NCBI RefSeq assembly: GCF_000166335.1
Contig: NC_014657.1
Location: 1,046,501 to 1,110,500, forward strand
DNA: 64,000 nucleotides
Origin: Caldicellulosiruptor owensensis OL
GTDB lineage: Bacteria; Bacillota; Thermoanaerobacteria; Caldicellulosiruptorales; Caldicellulosiruptoraceae
Direction of reading: 5' to 3'
Within the stretch, counting starts at the first letter, position 1. Each line of letters opens with the position of its first letter. The position numbers and the translations under genes were made by a program. The notes under the pieces are model-generated. The model saw only the letters and a list, made by a program, of their open reading frames with translations, did not search any database and was not told the DNA's origin. Shown in pieces: positions 25,157 to 33,732 of the stretch.

Positions 25157-25885
25157 ATGATAAGAAAGATTGTAAAGATCAACGAGGAAAAGTGCAATGG
25201 GTGCGGACTGTGTGTGAATGCTTGTATTGAGGGTGCGATTGAGCTTGTAAATGGCAAGGCAAAACTTGTCAGTGAAGAATACTGTGACGGACTTGGAAAT
25301 TGCTTACCTGTTTGCCCAACAGGGGCAATTGAGATAGTTGAAGCTGAAGCAAAACCATTCAATGAAAAGGCTGTGGAAGAAAGACTTGAACAGAAAAAAC
25401 AGCGTGAGCAGTTTTCATGTATGTGCCCTGGTTCTCAGGAAAAGATAATTGAAAGAAATAATACTGATACAGCTTCAGAGGAGAAAAATCAAAAGGTAAA
25501 AGAGACCAAAGAAGAATTATCTGAACTTGTTAACTGGCCGGTACAGCTAAATCTAATAAATCCTTATGCAAAGTTTTTTGACAATAGTCATATACTCATT
25601 GCTGCTGACTGTGTTGCCTATGCATATGCGTCGTTCCACAGAGATTTTATGAAAGGAAAAGTGACAATAATAGGATGTCCGAAGCTTGACAATATTGAAT
25701 ATTACTATGAAAAGATCTTAGAAATTATTCAGAATCATAACATAAAGAGCATCACAGTTGTCAAGATGGAAGTCCCTTGTTGCAATGGTATTGCAAGCAT
25801 AGTTAAAAAGGCCATGCTTCAGGCACAGAAGATTTTACCGTATCAAGAGGTAACAATTACCACCGATGGTGGGATAAAAGAATAA
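25157..25885 (+). CDS. 4Fe-4S ferredoxin-type protein of the hcp operon
   Basis: 242 aa. The N-terminus carries a ferredoxin cluster motif CNGCGLCVNAC and a second, CDGLGNCLPVC, with CPTGAI; the remaining two thirds is unique to a group of proteins encoded beside hcp and has further cysteines (CMCPG, CPKLDN, CCNGI). It probably delivers electrons to Hcp. I choose the ATG at 25157 because the longer frame from the TTG at 25127 overlaps the -10 box. hcp starts 48 bases downstream. Confidence 0.9.
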   Translation: MIRKIVKINEEKCNGCGLCVNACIEGAIELVNGKAKLVSEEYCDGLGNCLPVCPTGAIEIVEAEAKPFNEKAVEERLEQKKQREQFSCMCPGSQEKIIERNNTDTASEEKNQKVKETKEELSELVNWPVQLNLINPYAKFFDNSHILIAADCVAYAYASFHRDFMKGKVTIIGCPKLDNIEYYYEKILEIIQNHNIKSITVVKMEVPCCNGIASIVKKAMLQAQKILPYQEVTITTDGGIKE

Positions 25886-25933
25886 TTTATGGGTAAATAA
25901 AAATTACTATATTTTAGGAGGTGCCAGTTAAAG

Positions 25934-27583
25934 ATGATTCAAACTGATATGTTTTGTTTCCAATGCGAGCAGACAGCAGGTGGGAAGGGCTGCACAAAAG
26001 TAGGTGTTTGTGGGAAAGACAGCAGAGTTGCTACACTTCAGGATTTGCTCTTGTACCAGCTAAAAGGCATTGCATACTTGGGCAGCAAAATTTTAGCTGA
26101 AGGAAAAAAGATTGACGAAGGCACAACCAAATTCATGATGGACGCTCTATTTTCTACCCTTACAAATGTGAACTTTGATGAGAAAAGATTTGTAAGGTAT
26201 ATTCTTGAAGCAGACAGCGTGAAAGAAAATCTAAAAAATCAAATTTCAAACTTAGATAATCTACCGGCTGCCGTTTACTATCGACCACCAGAAGATGTTG
26301 AAAAGATGATAACAGATGGGAAAAAGGTTGGAATTCTGGCAGATGACATTGACGAGGATATCAGGTCTTTAAGAGAGCTCCTTATTTATGGCTTAAAAGG
26401 AATGGCTGCATATGCTCATCATGCATATAGGCTTGGCTACAAGGATGATGAGGTAAACAATTTCTTCTTTACGGCGCTTGCAAAAACGCTGGACAGCAAC
26501 TTGTCAACAGATGAGCTTTACAACCTTTGTATGGAACTTGGAAAGAAGAATTTTAGATGTATGGAAATTTTAGACAAAGCTCACACTGAGACTTTTGGTC
26601 ATCCACAGCCAACAGAAGTTTTGATTTCCAAGAAAAAAGGACCATTTATAATTGTCTCTGGGCATGATTTGAAAGACTTAAAAGAGCTTTTAGAGCAAAC
26701 AGAAGGAAAAGGAATAAATATCTATACACACGGTGAGATGCTTCCTGCGCATGGTTATCCAGAGCTAAAGAAATACAGGCATCTTGTTGGTAATTATGGT
26801 GGTGCATGGCAAGACCAGCAGAAGGAATTTGACGGCATTCCAGGTTGTATCTTGATGACCACAAACTGCCTACAAAAACCACGCGATAGTTACAAAGACA
26901 GAATATTTACAACGGGTGTTGTTGGGTTTGATGGTGTTGCACACATTGAAGAAGTAAATGGCAAAAAGGATTTCACACCAATTATTCAAAAGGCATTAGA
27001 ACTTGGTGGTTGGCAGGAAGACGAAGAAGAAAAGAAAATCCTTGTTGGATTTGCTCACAATACTGTGCTTGGTGTTGCAAACAAGATAATTGAGGCTGTT
27101 AAGAGTGGTAGAATCAAGCATTTCTTCTTAATTGGTGGATGCGATGGTGCAAAGCCAGGTAGAAACTACTATACAGAGTTTGCTGAAAAAACTCCAAAAG
27201 ACACACTTATTTTAACGCTTGCATGTGGAAAGTATAGATTCAATAAAAAAAACTTTGGTAAAGTTGCTGAATTTCCAAGACTTTTAGATGTTGGCCAGTG
27301 CAACGATGCATATTCTGCAATCATCATCGCAATTGAACTTGCAAAGGCTTTTGGAGTTGATGTAAATGAATTGCCGCTTACACTTGTCCTTTCGTGGTTT
27401 GAACAAAAAGCAGTAGCGATACTTTTGACGCTGTTGTCCCTTGGTATTAAAAACATCTACTTGGGTCCATCACTGCCAGCATTTGTTTCACCAAATATTC
27501 TGCAGGTACTTGTTGAGAGATTCAGTATAAAACCTATTTCAAACCCAGAGAATGATTTGAACGAAATTTTGTCAAAAAAATAA
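25934..27583 (+). CDS. hcp: Hydroxylamine reductase (hybrid cluster protein)
   Basis: 549 aa. The N-terminal CFQCEQTAGGKGCTKVGVC (spacing Cx2Cx8Cx5C) is the class with a 4Fe-4S cluster in addition to the hybrid Fe-S-O cluster. Later conserved segments with Cys/His/Glu ligands are visible (HGEMLPAHGYPELKKY, GCILMTTNCLQKP, GCDGAKPGRNYYTEFA, LACGKYRFN). It reduces nitric oxide or hydroxylamine in nitrosative stress. AGGAGG (25916-25921) is the ribosome site. Regulation by the divergent Crp/Fnr protein is likely. Confidence 0.96.
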   Translation: MIQTDMFCFQCEQTAGGKGCTKVGVCGKDSRVATLQDLLLYQLKGIAYLGSKILAEGKKIDEGTTKFMMDALFSTLTNVNFDEKRFVRYILEADSVKENLKNQISNLDNLPAAVYYRPPEDVEKMITDGKKVGILADDIDEDIRSLRELLIYGLKGMAAYAHHAYRLGYKDDEVNNFFFTALAKTLDSNLSTDELYNLCMELGKKNFRCMEILDKAHTETFGHPQPTEVLISKKKGPFIIVSGHDLKDLKELLEQTEGKGINIYTHGEMLPAHGYPELKKYRHLVGNYGGAWQDQQKEFDGIPGCILMTTNCLQKPRDSYKDRIFTTGVVGFDGVAHIEEVNGKKDFTPIIQKALELGGWQEDEEEKKILVGFAHNTVLGVANKIIEAVKSGRIKHFFLIGGCDGAKPGRNYYTEFAEKTPKDTLILTLACGKYRFNKKNFGKVAEFPRLLDVGQCNDAYSAIIIAIELAKAFGVDVNELPLTLVLSWFEQKAVAILLTLLSLGIKNIYLGPSLPAFVSPNILQVLVERFSIKPISNPENDLNEILSKK

Positions 27584-27600
27584 GTAAAGTGAGACGGAAG

Positions 27601-27641
27601 GCAGGGCTGTGCAAAAAAAAAACGCACAGCCCTGCTTTTTT
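27601..27641 (+). terminator. Strong terminator after hcp
   Basis: GCAGGGCTGTGC (27601-27612) pairs with GCACAGCCCTGC (27624-27635), followed by TTTTTTATT. Twelve-base perfect stem. Confidence 0.94.
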
Positions 27642-27757
27642 ATTATCTCAAGGTGCATAATGGAAAAGTCAAACTTGCAATTTATATAAGCTCAAGCTTT
27701 TAAAATTTAGAATAATCAATGGGTTAGTAACATACAGAAAAATTTAATTGAAATATA

Positions 27758-27786
27758 TTGACATACAAATTTCATTTTGCTATACT
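27758..27786 (+). promoter_or_regulatory. Sigma-A promoter of the DUF2294 gene
   Basis: TTGACA (27758-27763) and TATACT (27781-27786), spacer 17. The 170 bases between the hcp terminator and here show nothing else that I can name. Confidence 0.88.
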
Positions 27787-27832
27787 AAAGGAAGAAGTTG
27801 AACAAAGCAGAGATGGTTTTTAGAAAAGCAAA

Positions 27833-28195
27833 ATGACCAAGGGGCAGATAGAGGCAAAAATCAGCGAGGCGGTAAGCAAGTTTGAAATAGAGTATATGGG
27901 CAGAGGACCAAAACAAATAAAAACTATAATTACAGAGGACATTATTGTAGTAAGACTAATTGGCTTTTTAAGTCCTACAGAAAAAAAGCTTGCACAAACT
28001 AAGGAAGGCATTGAACTTATCAAAAAGGTGAGAGCAACTTTGTTTGAGAATGCAAAAGATGATTTGGCAAACTTAATAAAACAGGTAATTGATGTTGATA
28101 TTGCGGGCATTTACTCAGATGTGAACACAGTAAATGGTGAAAAAGTAATTGTAATAACCCTAAATGAAAACTTAGAAAAAAAATTAAGTCAGTAA
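27833..28195 (+). CDS. DUF2294 (MpsC-like) protein
   Basis: 120 aa with the DUF2294 pattern: an N-terminal helix, YMGRGPKQIKTIITEDIIVVRLIGFLSPTEKKLA, IELIKKVR and the closing GEKVIVITLN. Members are soluble small proteins; one, MpsC, belongs to a sodium-coupled membrane-potential system in Staphylococcus, but most have no known role. The start ATG at 27833 has no good ribosome site nearby (only ATTTTTAGAAAAGC), so the start is uncertain. The leader described below follows it. Confidence 0.88.
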   Translation: MTKGQIEAKISEAVSKFEIEYMGRGPKQIKTIITEDIIVVRLIGFLSPTEKKLAQTKEGIELIKKVRATLFENAKDDLANLIKQVIDVDIAGIYSDVNTVNGEKVIVITLNENLEKKLSQ

Positions 28196-28216
28196 AATTT
28201 GGCAGACCAAGCAAAG

Positions 28217-28292
28217 GGCCAATAAATTGGCCAGTTGCAAGGTAGGCCAATATTTGCAGGGCAAAAAGGCTTTGCAAATATTGGCCTTTTTT
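28217..28292 (+). ncRNA. Putative attenuator leader with alternating hairpins
   Basis: Four copies of one complementary heptamer: GGCCAAT (28217-28223), ATTGGCC (28226-28232), GGCCAAT (28245-28251), ATTGGCC (28280-28286). Pairing 1-2 and 3-4 gives hairpins, the second being a 15-base stem (28244-28258 with 28273-28287) followed by a T-run, a terminator. Pairing 2-3 instead would break it. In addition, GCAGGGCA (28256-28263) is complementary to TGCCCTGC (28295-28302). No promoter is seen in the 50 bases between here and the next gene. It could instead just be the terminator of the DUF2294 gene. Confidence 0.6.
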
Positions 28293-28337
28293 GATGCCCT
28301 GCAGAGGTGATAAATACAAATTAAGGAGGTATTTGTA

Positions 28338-28763
28338 TTGTTTGCTGAAATTTATGAGGCAAACCTCCACAAGACTCAGGACTTAGCGTCAAAGTTGTTT
28401 ACAAGAAAAACATTTTTTATACTCATAGAGAAATTTTTTAAAGAATACTGTGAGACAAATCCATTTTTGACAGGCTTCTTTTATAAATATTTTTGGGACG
28501 GAAGCTACATTGACCTGTGGGCCTTGCCACTTGTTTTGTTGGATGTATTTCGACTCAACACCAAAACCCTTAACTTTTATATAAGAAAAGATAAAAATTT
28601 TCTCAAAGACTTGAAAATTGTTGTGCAATGTTTGGAATATTATGTTGTTGAATTTTTCAGGGAAGATGGAGAGTGTTTTAGGCAAACCAAAGAAGTAATT
28701 GAAAACTACAGATATCTTCTAAAACTTTTGATTGAGAAGATTGAGTTTATTGAGAGTAACTGA
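28338..28763 (+). CDS. Hypothetical protein, 141 aa
   Basis: TTG start with a strong ribosome site AAGGAGGT (28323-28330) seven bases before it. Helix-rich, many aromatic residues (FFKEYCETNPFLTGFFYKYFWDGSYIDLWALP), no membrane helix clear enough to call. I recognise no family. It lies between the putative attenuator and the DUF4914 gene, 32 bases before it, so it is likely co-transcribed with it. Confidence 0.8.
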   Translation: MFAEIYEANLHKTQDLASKLFTRKTFFILIEKFFKEYCETNPFLTGFFYKYFWDGSYIDLWALPLVLLDVFRLNTKTLNFYIRKDKNFLKDLKIVVQCLEYYVVEFFREDGECFRQTKEVIENYRYLLKLLIEKIEFIESN

Positions 28764-28795
28764 ATAATTTTTATTGATAGGAGGTATATATCACA

Positions 28796-30664
28796 ATGCT
28801 CAAACTTCTAAATTTAAAAGTAAAGAACGAAGTGTATGAAATTTTAAACAATTGCAAAGGAATAGTCATGCCAGAAAAGAGACTAGATTTTGTTGATTTA
28901 TCCCTTGGTGGAAAAGATAATATGGTGTTTGAGGTGAAATATGAGGTAGAAGGTAAAGGCGAAGTGGTTGAGGCGATAGTTACAAGATGTAAAAATGGTA
29001 TTGTTGTGAATTATCCTGATGTGTACATGAGAAGAAGAGACCCAGATAGCTTAATTATTGGTGATGATGGTGAAACTGATAAGCAGAGATACAAAGATAT
29101 TTATGGAGATAATTTTGAAGCCGTAAGAAAAGAAACATTTGAGTGGTTAAAAAAGCAAGAATTAATAGTGTATGGCTTCTATGCAGGAGGAAAGGAATAT
29201 GGTTATCCTGCTTTGGTTATAGCTCCGCTGAATGCTGCATTTTTTGGATTTGCGCTTGCTGATATCCAGGGATTTATTCCTAAAAGCGAATTTGAAAAGA
29301 TTGATGTTTTTGAACCAAAAGCAGTAATATATGTAGCTCCACCTTTTAGACATACACATTTTAACGGAAAACAAGTGGTTGTGCACAATAGGTTAAATGG
29401 TGTCCATGAAATATTTTCATATAACTTGTACCCAGGACCAAGTGCTAAAAAGGGAGTATATGGTGTGCTTTTGAATATCGGTGAAATGGAAGGCTGGGTT
29501 GCAGCTCATGCTTCAACAGTCAGGATTGTTACACCATATGACAACGTGATAACAATCATGCACGAGGGAGCAAGTGGTGGCGGAAAGAGTGAAATGTGCC
29601 AGCAGATGCATAGAGAAAAAGACAATAGAGTCTTGCTTGGAGAAAATATTATAACCAAAGAAAGAATTTACCTTGAGATAAAAGAATCTTGCGAGATACA
29701 TCCAGTTACAGACGATATTGCACTTGTTCATCCCAGCCTTCAAAAGGGTTCAAAAATGGTTGTAAAAGACGCAGAACAAGGTTGGTTTGTAAGGCTTGAT
29801 AATATTCCACATTATGGTACGGACCCACAGCTTGAAAGGCTTTGCATTCACCCACCAGAGCCGTTAATATTCTTAAATTTAGAGGGTGTGCCTGGTTCAA
29901 CCTGTCTTATATGGGAACACACAATGGATGAGCCAGGAAAACCTTGCCCTAATCCAAGAGTTATTTTGCCTCGCAGGTTTATTCCGAACATTGTGGATGA
30001 ACCTGTTGAGGTTGACATACGAAGCTTTGGAGTGAGAACACCACCTTGCACTAAACAAAAGCCGACTTACGGTATTATAGGGATGTTTCACCTTTTACCA
30101 CCTGCATTGGCATGGCTGTGGAGGCTTGTCAGCCCTCGCGGCCATGCAAATCCAAGCATAACACAGGCAGAAGCATTGAGTTCTGAAGGAGTTGGTTCTT
30201 ACTGGCCATTTGCAACAGGACTTATGGTAAAGCAAGCAAATCTTTTGCTTGAACAGATTTTGCAGTTTACAAAAACTCAGTATATTCTCATTCCAAACCA
30301 GCACATAGGTGCATACAAGGTTGGTTTTATGCCGCAATGGATAACAAGAGAGTATTTAGCAAAGAGAGGTAATGTAAAATTAAAACCTGACCAGCTAAAG
30401 CCTGCAAAGCTGCCGCTTTTGGGATGGGCACTTGAATATATGAAAGTTGAAGGAACTTATATACCAAAGTTTTTACTCCAGGTTGACCTTCAACAAGAGG
30501 TTGGAGAAGAAGGCTATATGGAAGGTGCAAAGATTTTGACAGAATTTTTTAAGAAAGAGATTATAAAATTCAAAACATTGGATTTACATCCCCTTGGAAG
30601 AAAAATCATAGAATGCTGCTTGGATGATGGAAGCCTGGATGACTATGTATCTTTGATAAAATAG
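28796..30664 (+). CDS. DUF4914 family PEPCK-like P-loop protein
   Basis: 622 aa, close to the length of the DUF4914 family. A nucleotide-binding loop EGASGGGKSEMCQQM (near residue 260) resembles the kinase P-loop of ATP-type PEP carboxykinases (GLSGTGKTT), and later segments rich in charge (HPVTDDIALVHPSL, RVILPRRF) could form its active site. The family has no proven function. Ribosome site AGGAGGTA (28781-28788). Candidate substrate kinase or sensor; function unknown. A terminator follows. Confidence 0.85.
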   Translation: MLKLLNLKVKNEVYEILNNCKGIVMPEKRLDFVDLSLGGKDNMVFEVKYEVEGKGEVVEAIVTRCKNGIVVNYPDVYMRRRDPDSLIIGDDGETDKQRYKDIYGDNFEAVRKETFEWLKKQELIVYGFYAGGKEYGYPALVIAPLNAAFFGFALADIQGFIPKSEFEKIDVFEPKAVIYVAPPFRHTHFNGKQVVVHNRLNGVHEIFSYNLYPGPSAKKGVYGVLLNIGEMEGWVAAHASTVRIVTPYDNVITIMHEGASGGGKSEMCQQMHREKDNRVLLGENIITKERIYLEIKESCEIHPVTDDIALVHPSLQKGSKMVVKDAEQGWFVRLDNIPHYGTDPQLERLCIHPPEPLIFLNLEGVPGSTCLIWEHTMDEPGKPCPNPRVILPRRFIPNIVDEPVEVDIRSFGVRTPPCTKQKPTYGIIGMFHLLPPALAWLWRLVSPRGHANPSITQAEALSSEGVGSYWPFATGLMVKQANLLLEQILQFTKTQYILIPNQHIGAYKVGFMPQWITREYLAKRGNVKLKPDQLKPAKLPLLGWALEYMKVEGTYIPKFLLQVDLQQEVGEEGYMEGAKILTEFFKKEIIKFKTLDLHPLGRKIIECCLDDGSLDDYVSLIK

Positions 30665-30668
30665 ACAA

Positions 30669-30721
30669 AACAATGCCTCCCTGCAAAGAATATTTTGTGG
30701 GGAGGTCATTTATTGTTTTTT
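30669..30721 (+). terminator. Terminator after the DUF4914 gene
   Basis: CCTCCCTGCAAA pairs, with two wobbles, with TTTGTGGGGAGG within 30676-30705, extended by AACAATG-type outer pairing, ending TTGTTTTTT. Confidence 0.75.
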
Positions 30722-30769
30722 GAAGAGTTTGTGGTAAACTATATTTGGAAAGGAGAGATGAAAAGAGAT

Positions 30770-31924
30770 ATGCATCACAGCACTTTTGGTTTTCCCATAA
30801 AGAAAATTGGAATTATTGGTGGAGGACAGCTGGGTAAGATGCTTGCACAAAAGGCAAAACAGATGGGCTTTTATGTCATCTCTTTAGATCCCAGCCCTGA
30901 GTGTCCTGCTGCTTCAGTTTCTGATGAGCTGATTGTAAGTGATTTTTACAACCCTGAAAAGTTAAAAGAGATAGTTAGAAAAAGTGATATTACTACTTAT
31001 GAGATAGAACATATCAACACAGCAGTATTAAAAGACCTTTATGATAAAGGATACCACATTTACCCATCGCCTTATTGTTTGGAGATTATTCAAGACAAAT
31101 TCAAACAAAAACAAATGTTCAAAAATGCTAACCTTCCCGTACCAAGATTTGAAAAAGTAACTCATTTAGATGCATCTTTTTTTGAAAAATTTGGTTTTCC
31201 ATGTGTCCAGAAAGCTTCAAAAGGCGGCTATGATGGAAGAGGAGTTGTTGTAATAAAGGACAAAGAAGATTTAAATAAAGTACTTCAAACAGAATCTTTT
31301 GTAGAGGAGTTAGTTGACATAAAAAAAGAATTGGCTGTGATGGTTGCCAGGAACAAAAGAGGAGATGTGAAAAGCTATCCTGTTGTTGAGATGGTTTTTG
31401 AGCAGTCAGCAAACATTCTTGATTTTTTAGTTGCACCGGCAAGGATTGACGAAAAGATAGCACAAAGAGCAAGAGAAGTAGCAATCAAAGTGGTTGAAGC
31501 GCTGGATGGTGTTGGTGTGTTTGGAGTTGAACTATTTTTGACAAAGGATGACGAAATTTTGATAAATGAAGTTGCTCCAAGACCACATAACTCTGGACAT
31601 TATACAATAGAAGCATGTGTTACAAGTCAGTTTGAACAGCACTTGAGAGCAATCTGTGACTTGCCGCTCGGTAGCACAAAGCAACTTTCACCGGCTGTCA
31701 TGATAAACCTCTTGGGCGAAAAAGATTATAAAGGAAGACCAAAGATAGAGGGCTTGGCAGAAAGTTTGTCTATAGAAGGAGTTTCGTTTCATTTCTATGG
31801 TAAGAAGATGACAGCACCTTTTAGAAAAATGGGACATGTGACAATACTTGATGACGACTTGGAAGTAGCAATTGAAAAAGCAAAGAAAGTTAAAAAAATA
31901 CTCAAAATTAAAGCGGAGGTGTAA
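30770..31924 (+). CDS. purK: 5-(carboxyamino)imidazole ribonucleotide synthase PurK
   Basis: ATP-grasp enzyme that adds carboxylate from bicarbonate to AIR in purine synthesis. The dinucleotide-like N-terminus [15 protein letters not shown], the ATP-grasp region [20 protein letters not shown] and [17 protein letters not shown] with [21 protein letters not shown] metal-binding residues are visible. 385 aa from the ATG at 30770; a further in-frame ATG at 30758 is too close to AGGAG (30751-30755). purE follows 4 bases later. Confidence 0.95.
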   Translation: MHHSTFGFPIKKIGIIGGGQLGKMLAQKAKQMGFYVISLDPSPECPAASVSDELIVSDFYNPEKLKEIVRKSDITTYEIEHINTAVLKDLYDKGYHIYPSPYCLEIIQDKFKQKQMFKNANLPVPRFEKVTHLDASFFEKFGFPCVQKASKGGYDGRGVVVIKDKEDLNKVLQTESFVEELVDIKKELAVMVARNKRGDVKSYPVVEMVFEQSANILDFLVAPARIDEKIAQRAREVAIKVVEALDGVGVFGVELFLTKDDEILINEVAPRPHNSGHYTIEACVTSQFEQHLRAICDLPLGSTKQLSPAVMINLLGEKDYKGRPKIEGLAESLSIEGVSFHFYGKKMTAPFRKMGHVTILDDDLEVAIEKAKKVKKILKIKAEV

Positions 31925-31928
31925 TTTA

Positions 31929-32456
31929 ATGGAAAAACCACTTGTTGGAATTATTATGGGGAGCGATTCTGACCTTCCTGTTATGAAAGAGGCTGCAAAA
32001 GTTTTAGAATATTTTGGGATAGAGTATGAGATAACAATTGTTTCTGCTCACAGGACTCCTGAGAAGATGTTCAAATATGCAAAAGAGGCAGAAGTACGGG
32101 GGATAGAAGTAATTATTGCTGGGGCTGGCGGTGCTGCACACCTTCCTGGCATGGTTGCTTCAATTTCATCTTTGCCGGTTATTGGCGTTCCAGTAAAAAC
32201 TTCTTCTTTAAATGGTCTGGATTCTCTTTTATCAATTGTGCAGATGCCAGCGGGAGTGCCTGTTGCAACTGTAGCAATTAATAATGCTAAAAATGCCGGA
32301 ATTTTAGCAGCTCAAATCCTGAGTATAAAGTATCCCAATATCAGACAAAAGGTGGTTGAATATAAAGAAAAAATGAGAGTAGAAGTAGAAGAGAAGGCAA
32401 AAAATTTAGAAAACACTGGGTATGAAGAATATCTTAAAAGGAGGCAGGGGGGGTGA
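31929..32456 (+). CDS. purE: 5-(carboxyamino)imidazole ribonucleotide mutase PurE
   Basis: 175 aa. Moves the carboxylate from N5 to C4 of the imidazole ring (class I PurE). The signatures GSDSDLPVM at the N-terminus, SAHRTPEKM and [11 protein letters not shown] are present. The start ATG at 31929 follows GGAGGTG (31915-31921). The stop overlaps the start of the MFS gene, so purK-purE-MFS are probably translated together. Confidence 0.96.
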   Translation: MEKPLVGIIMGSDSDLPVMKEAAKVLEYFGIEYEITIVSAHRTPEKMFKYAKEAEVRGIEVIIAGAGGAAHLPGMVASISSLPVIGVPVKTSSLNGLDSLLSIVQMPAGVPVATVAINNAKNAGILAAQILSIKYPNIRQKVVEYKEKMRVEVEEKAKNLENTGYEEYLKRRQGG

Positions 32457-33685
32457 TGAAAAATCATCCTGAAAATATTGTAGCCAACAAAAGGCGTTAT
32501 ATTTACATATTATTGGGACTTATTATTAATTTATGCCTTGGTTCTGTGTACTCATGGAGTGTGTTTAGAAAACCGCTGGAGCAACTATTTAAACTGAGTG
32601 CAACTGAAAGTAGTTTGCCCTACATGTTTTTTCTTGTATTTTATGCTATTTTGATGCCGCTTGCGGGAAGGGTTTTAGATAAGTTTGGACCGCGGATGGT
32701 ATCAATAGTTGGAGGAATTTTAGTTGGTATCGGTTGGATTTTGGCAGGTTTTTCTAATGGTTTGATAAATCTGATTCTGGGATATGGAATTATTGCTGGA
32801 ACTGGCGTGGGAATTGCGTATGGGGTACCAATTGCAGTTTCTGCGAAATGGTTTGAAGACAAAAGAGGATTTGCAGTAGGGTTGACTGTCTTAGGATTTG
32901 GCATGTCACCTCTTATTACAGCACCTATTGCAAGAAAACTTATAGAGATGTATGGTCCTCTTTTAACATTTAGAATATTAGGAGTAGTTTTTCTGATTGT
33001 TATTATTTTATTATCAATCCCATTAAAGTTTCCATTTAGAGAAGTGAAAACTGATAAAGGATTTAAGACCAAAAAAGATAAACTTTCTTATTCTCCTTCT
33101 GAGATGGTAAAAACAAAAACCTTCTGGGTTCTTTGGTTTTGCTTTGTTATAGGAACACTGAGTGGGCTGATGGCGATTGGAATATCAAGCCCTGTTGGGC
33201 AGGAAATAATAAAATTATCAGCTGAAGCTGCTGCTGTGTCAGTTTCTATCTTTGCTATTTTTAATGGAATTGGGCGTCCATTTTTTGGATGGCTTACTGA
33301 TAAGATTACACCAAGATTTACAGCAGTAATTAATTTTTCTTTAATGTTTTTGGCATCATTTAGTATGCTTTTTGCTGAAGAGGGAATGACTCTTTTGTTT
33401 ATAATAACTTTTAGCTTGCTGTGGCTTTGTTTAGGTGGCTGGCTTTCGATTGCTCCGACTGCAGTTGCGCAGTTTTTCGGAACACTTAATTACAGTAAAA
33501 ATTATGGTATTCTATTTACCGGCTATGGAGCGGGGGCTATTTTGGGGAACTTAATATCAGGGAAGATTCGTGATGTTCTTGGAAGTTATGTTTTTAATTT
33601 TTATCTGACATCGATTCTTTCTGTTGCTGGTATTTTAATTGCTTTGTTTTACTTAAAACCTGAAAAAAATCCACAAGAAAATTAA
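32456..33685 (+). CDS. MFS transporter, OFA (oxalate/formate antiporter-like) family
   Basis: About 409 aa with twelve predicted membrane helices. It has the OFA opening segment LGLIINLCLGSVYSWSVFRKPLEQLF and the MFS loop GRVLDKFGPRMVSIVGG. The family includes oxalate, formate and pyruvate carriers; the substrate here is unknown. GTG at 32453 or ATG at 32456 could be the start; AGGAGG (32440-32445) favours 32456. It follows purE closely, which is more likely due to operon packing than to purine transport. Confidence 0.85.
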   Translation: MKNHPENIVANKRRYIYILLGLIINLCLGSVYSWSVFRKPLEQLFKLSATESSLPYMFFLVFYAILMPLAGRVLDKFGPRMVSIVGGILVGIGWILAGFSNGLINLILGYGIIAGTGVGIAYGVPIAVSAKWFEDKRGFAVGLTVLGFGMSPLITAPIARKLIEMYGPLLTFRILGVVFLIVIILLSIPLKFPFREVKTDKGFKTKKDKLSYSPSEMVKTKTFWVLWFCFVIGTLSGLMAIGISSPVGQEIIKLSAEAAAVSVSIFAIFNGIGRPFFGWLTDKITPRFTAVINFSLMFLASFSMLFAEEGMTLLFIITFSLLWLCLGGWLSIAPTAVAQFFGTLNYSKNYGILFTGYGAGAILGNLISGKIRDVLGSYVFNFYLTSILSVAGILIALFYLKPEKNPQEN

Positions 33686-33703
33686 AATAAAAAAATTTGA
33701 AAA

Positions 33704-33732
33704 TAGCACCTGAGTTTTGGTGCTGTTTTTTA
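33704..33732 (+). terminator. Terminator after the MFS gene
   Basis: AGCACC (33705-33710) pairs with GGTGCT (33719-33724), followed by GTTTTTTA. Its T-run overlaps the end of the converging SPL-like gene. Confidence 0.8.

Noticed and set aside
30722-30769. Purine riboswitch or other leader before purK
   Set aside because: Only about 50 bases lie between the upstream terminator and the start; no conserved riboswitch core was seen.
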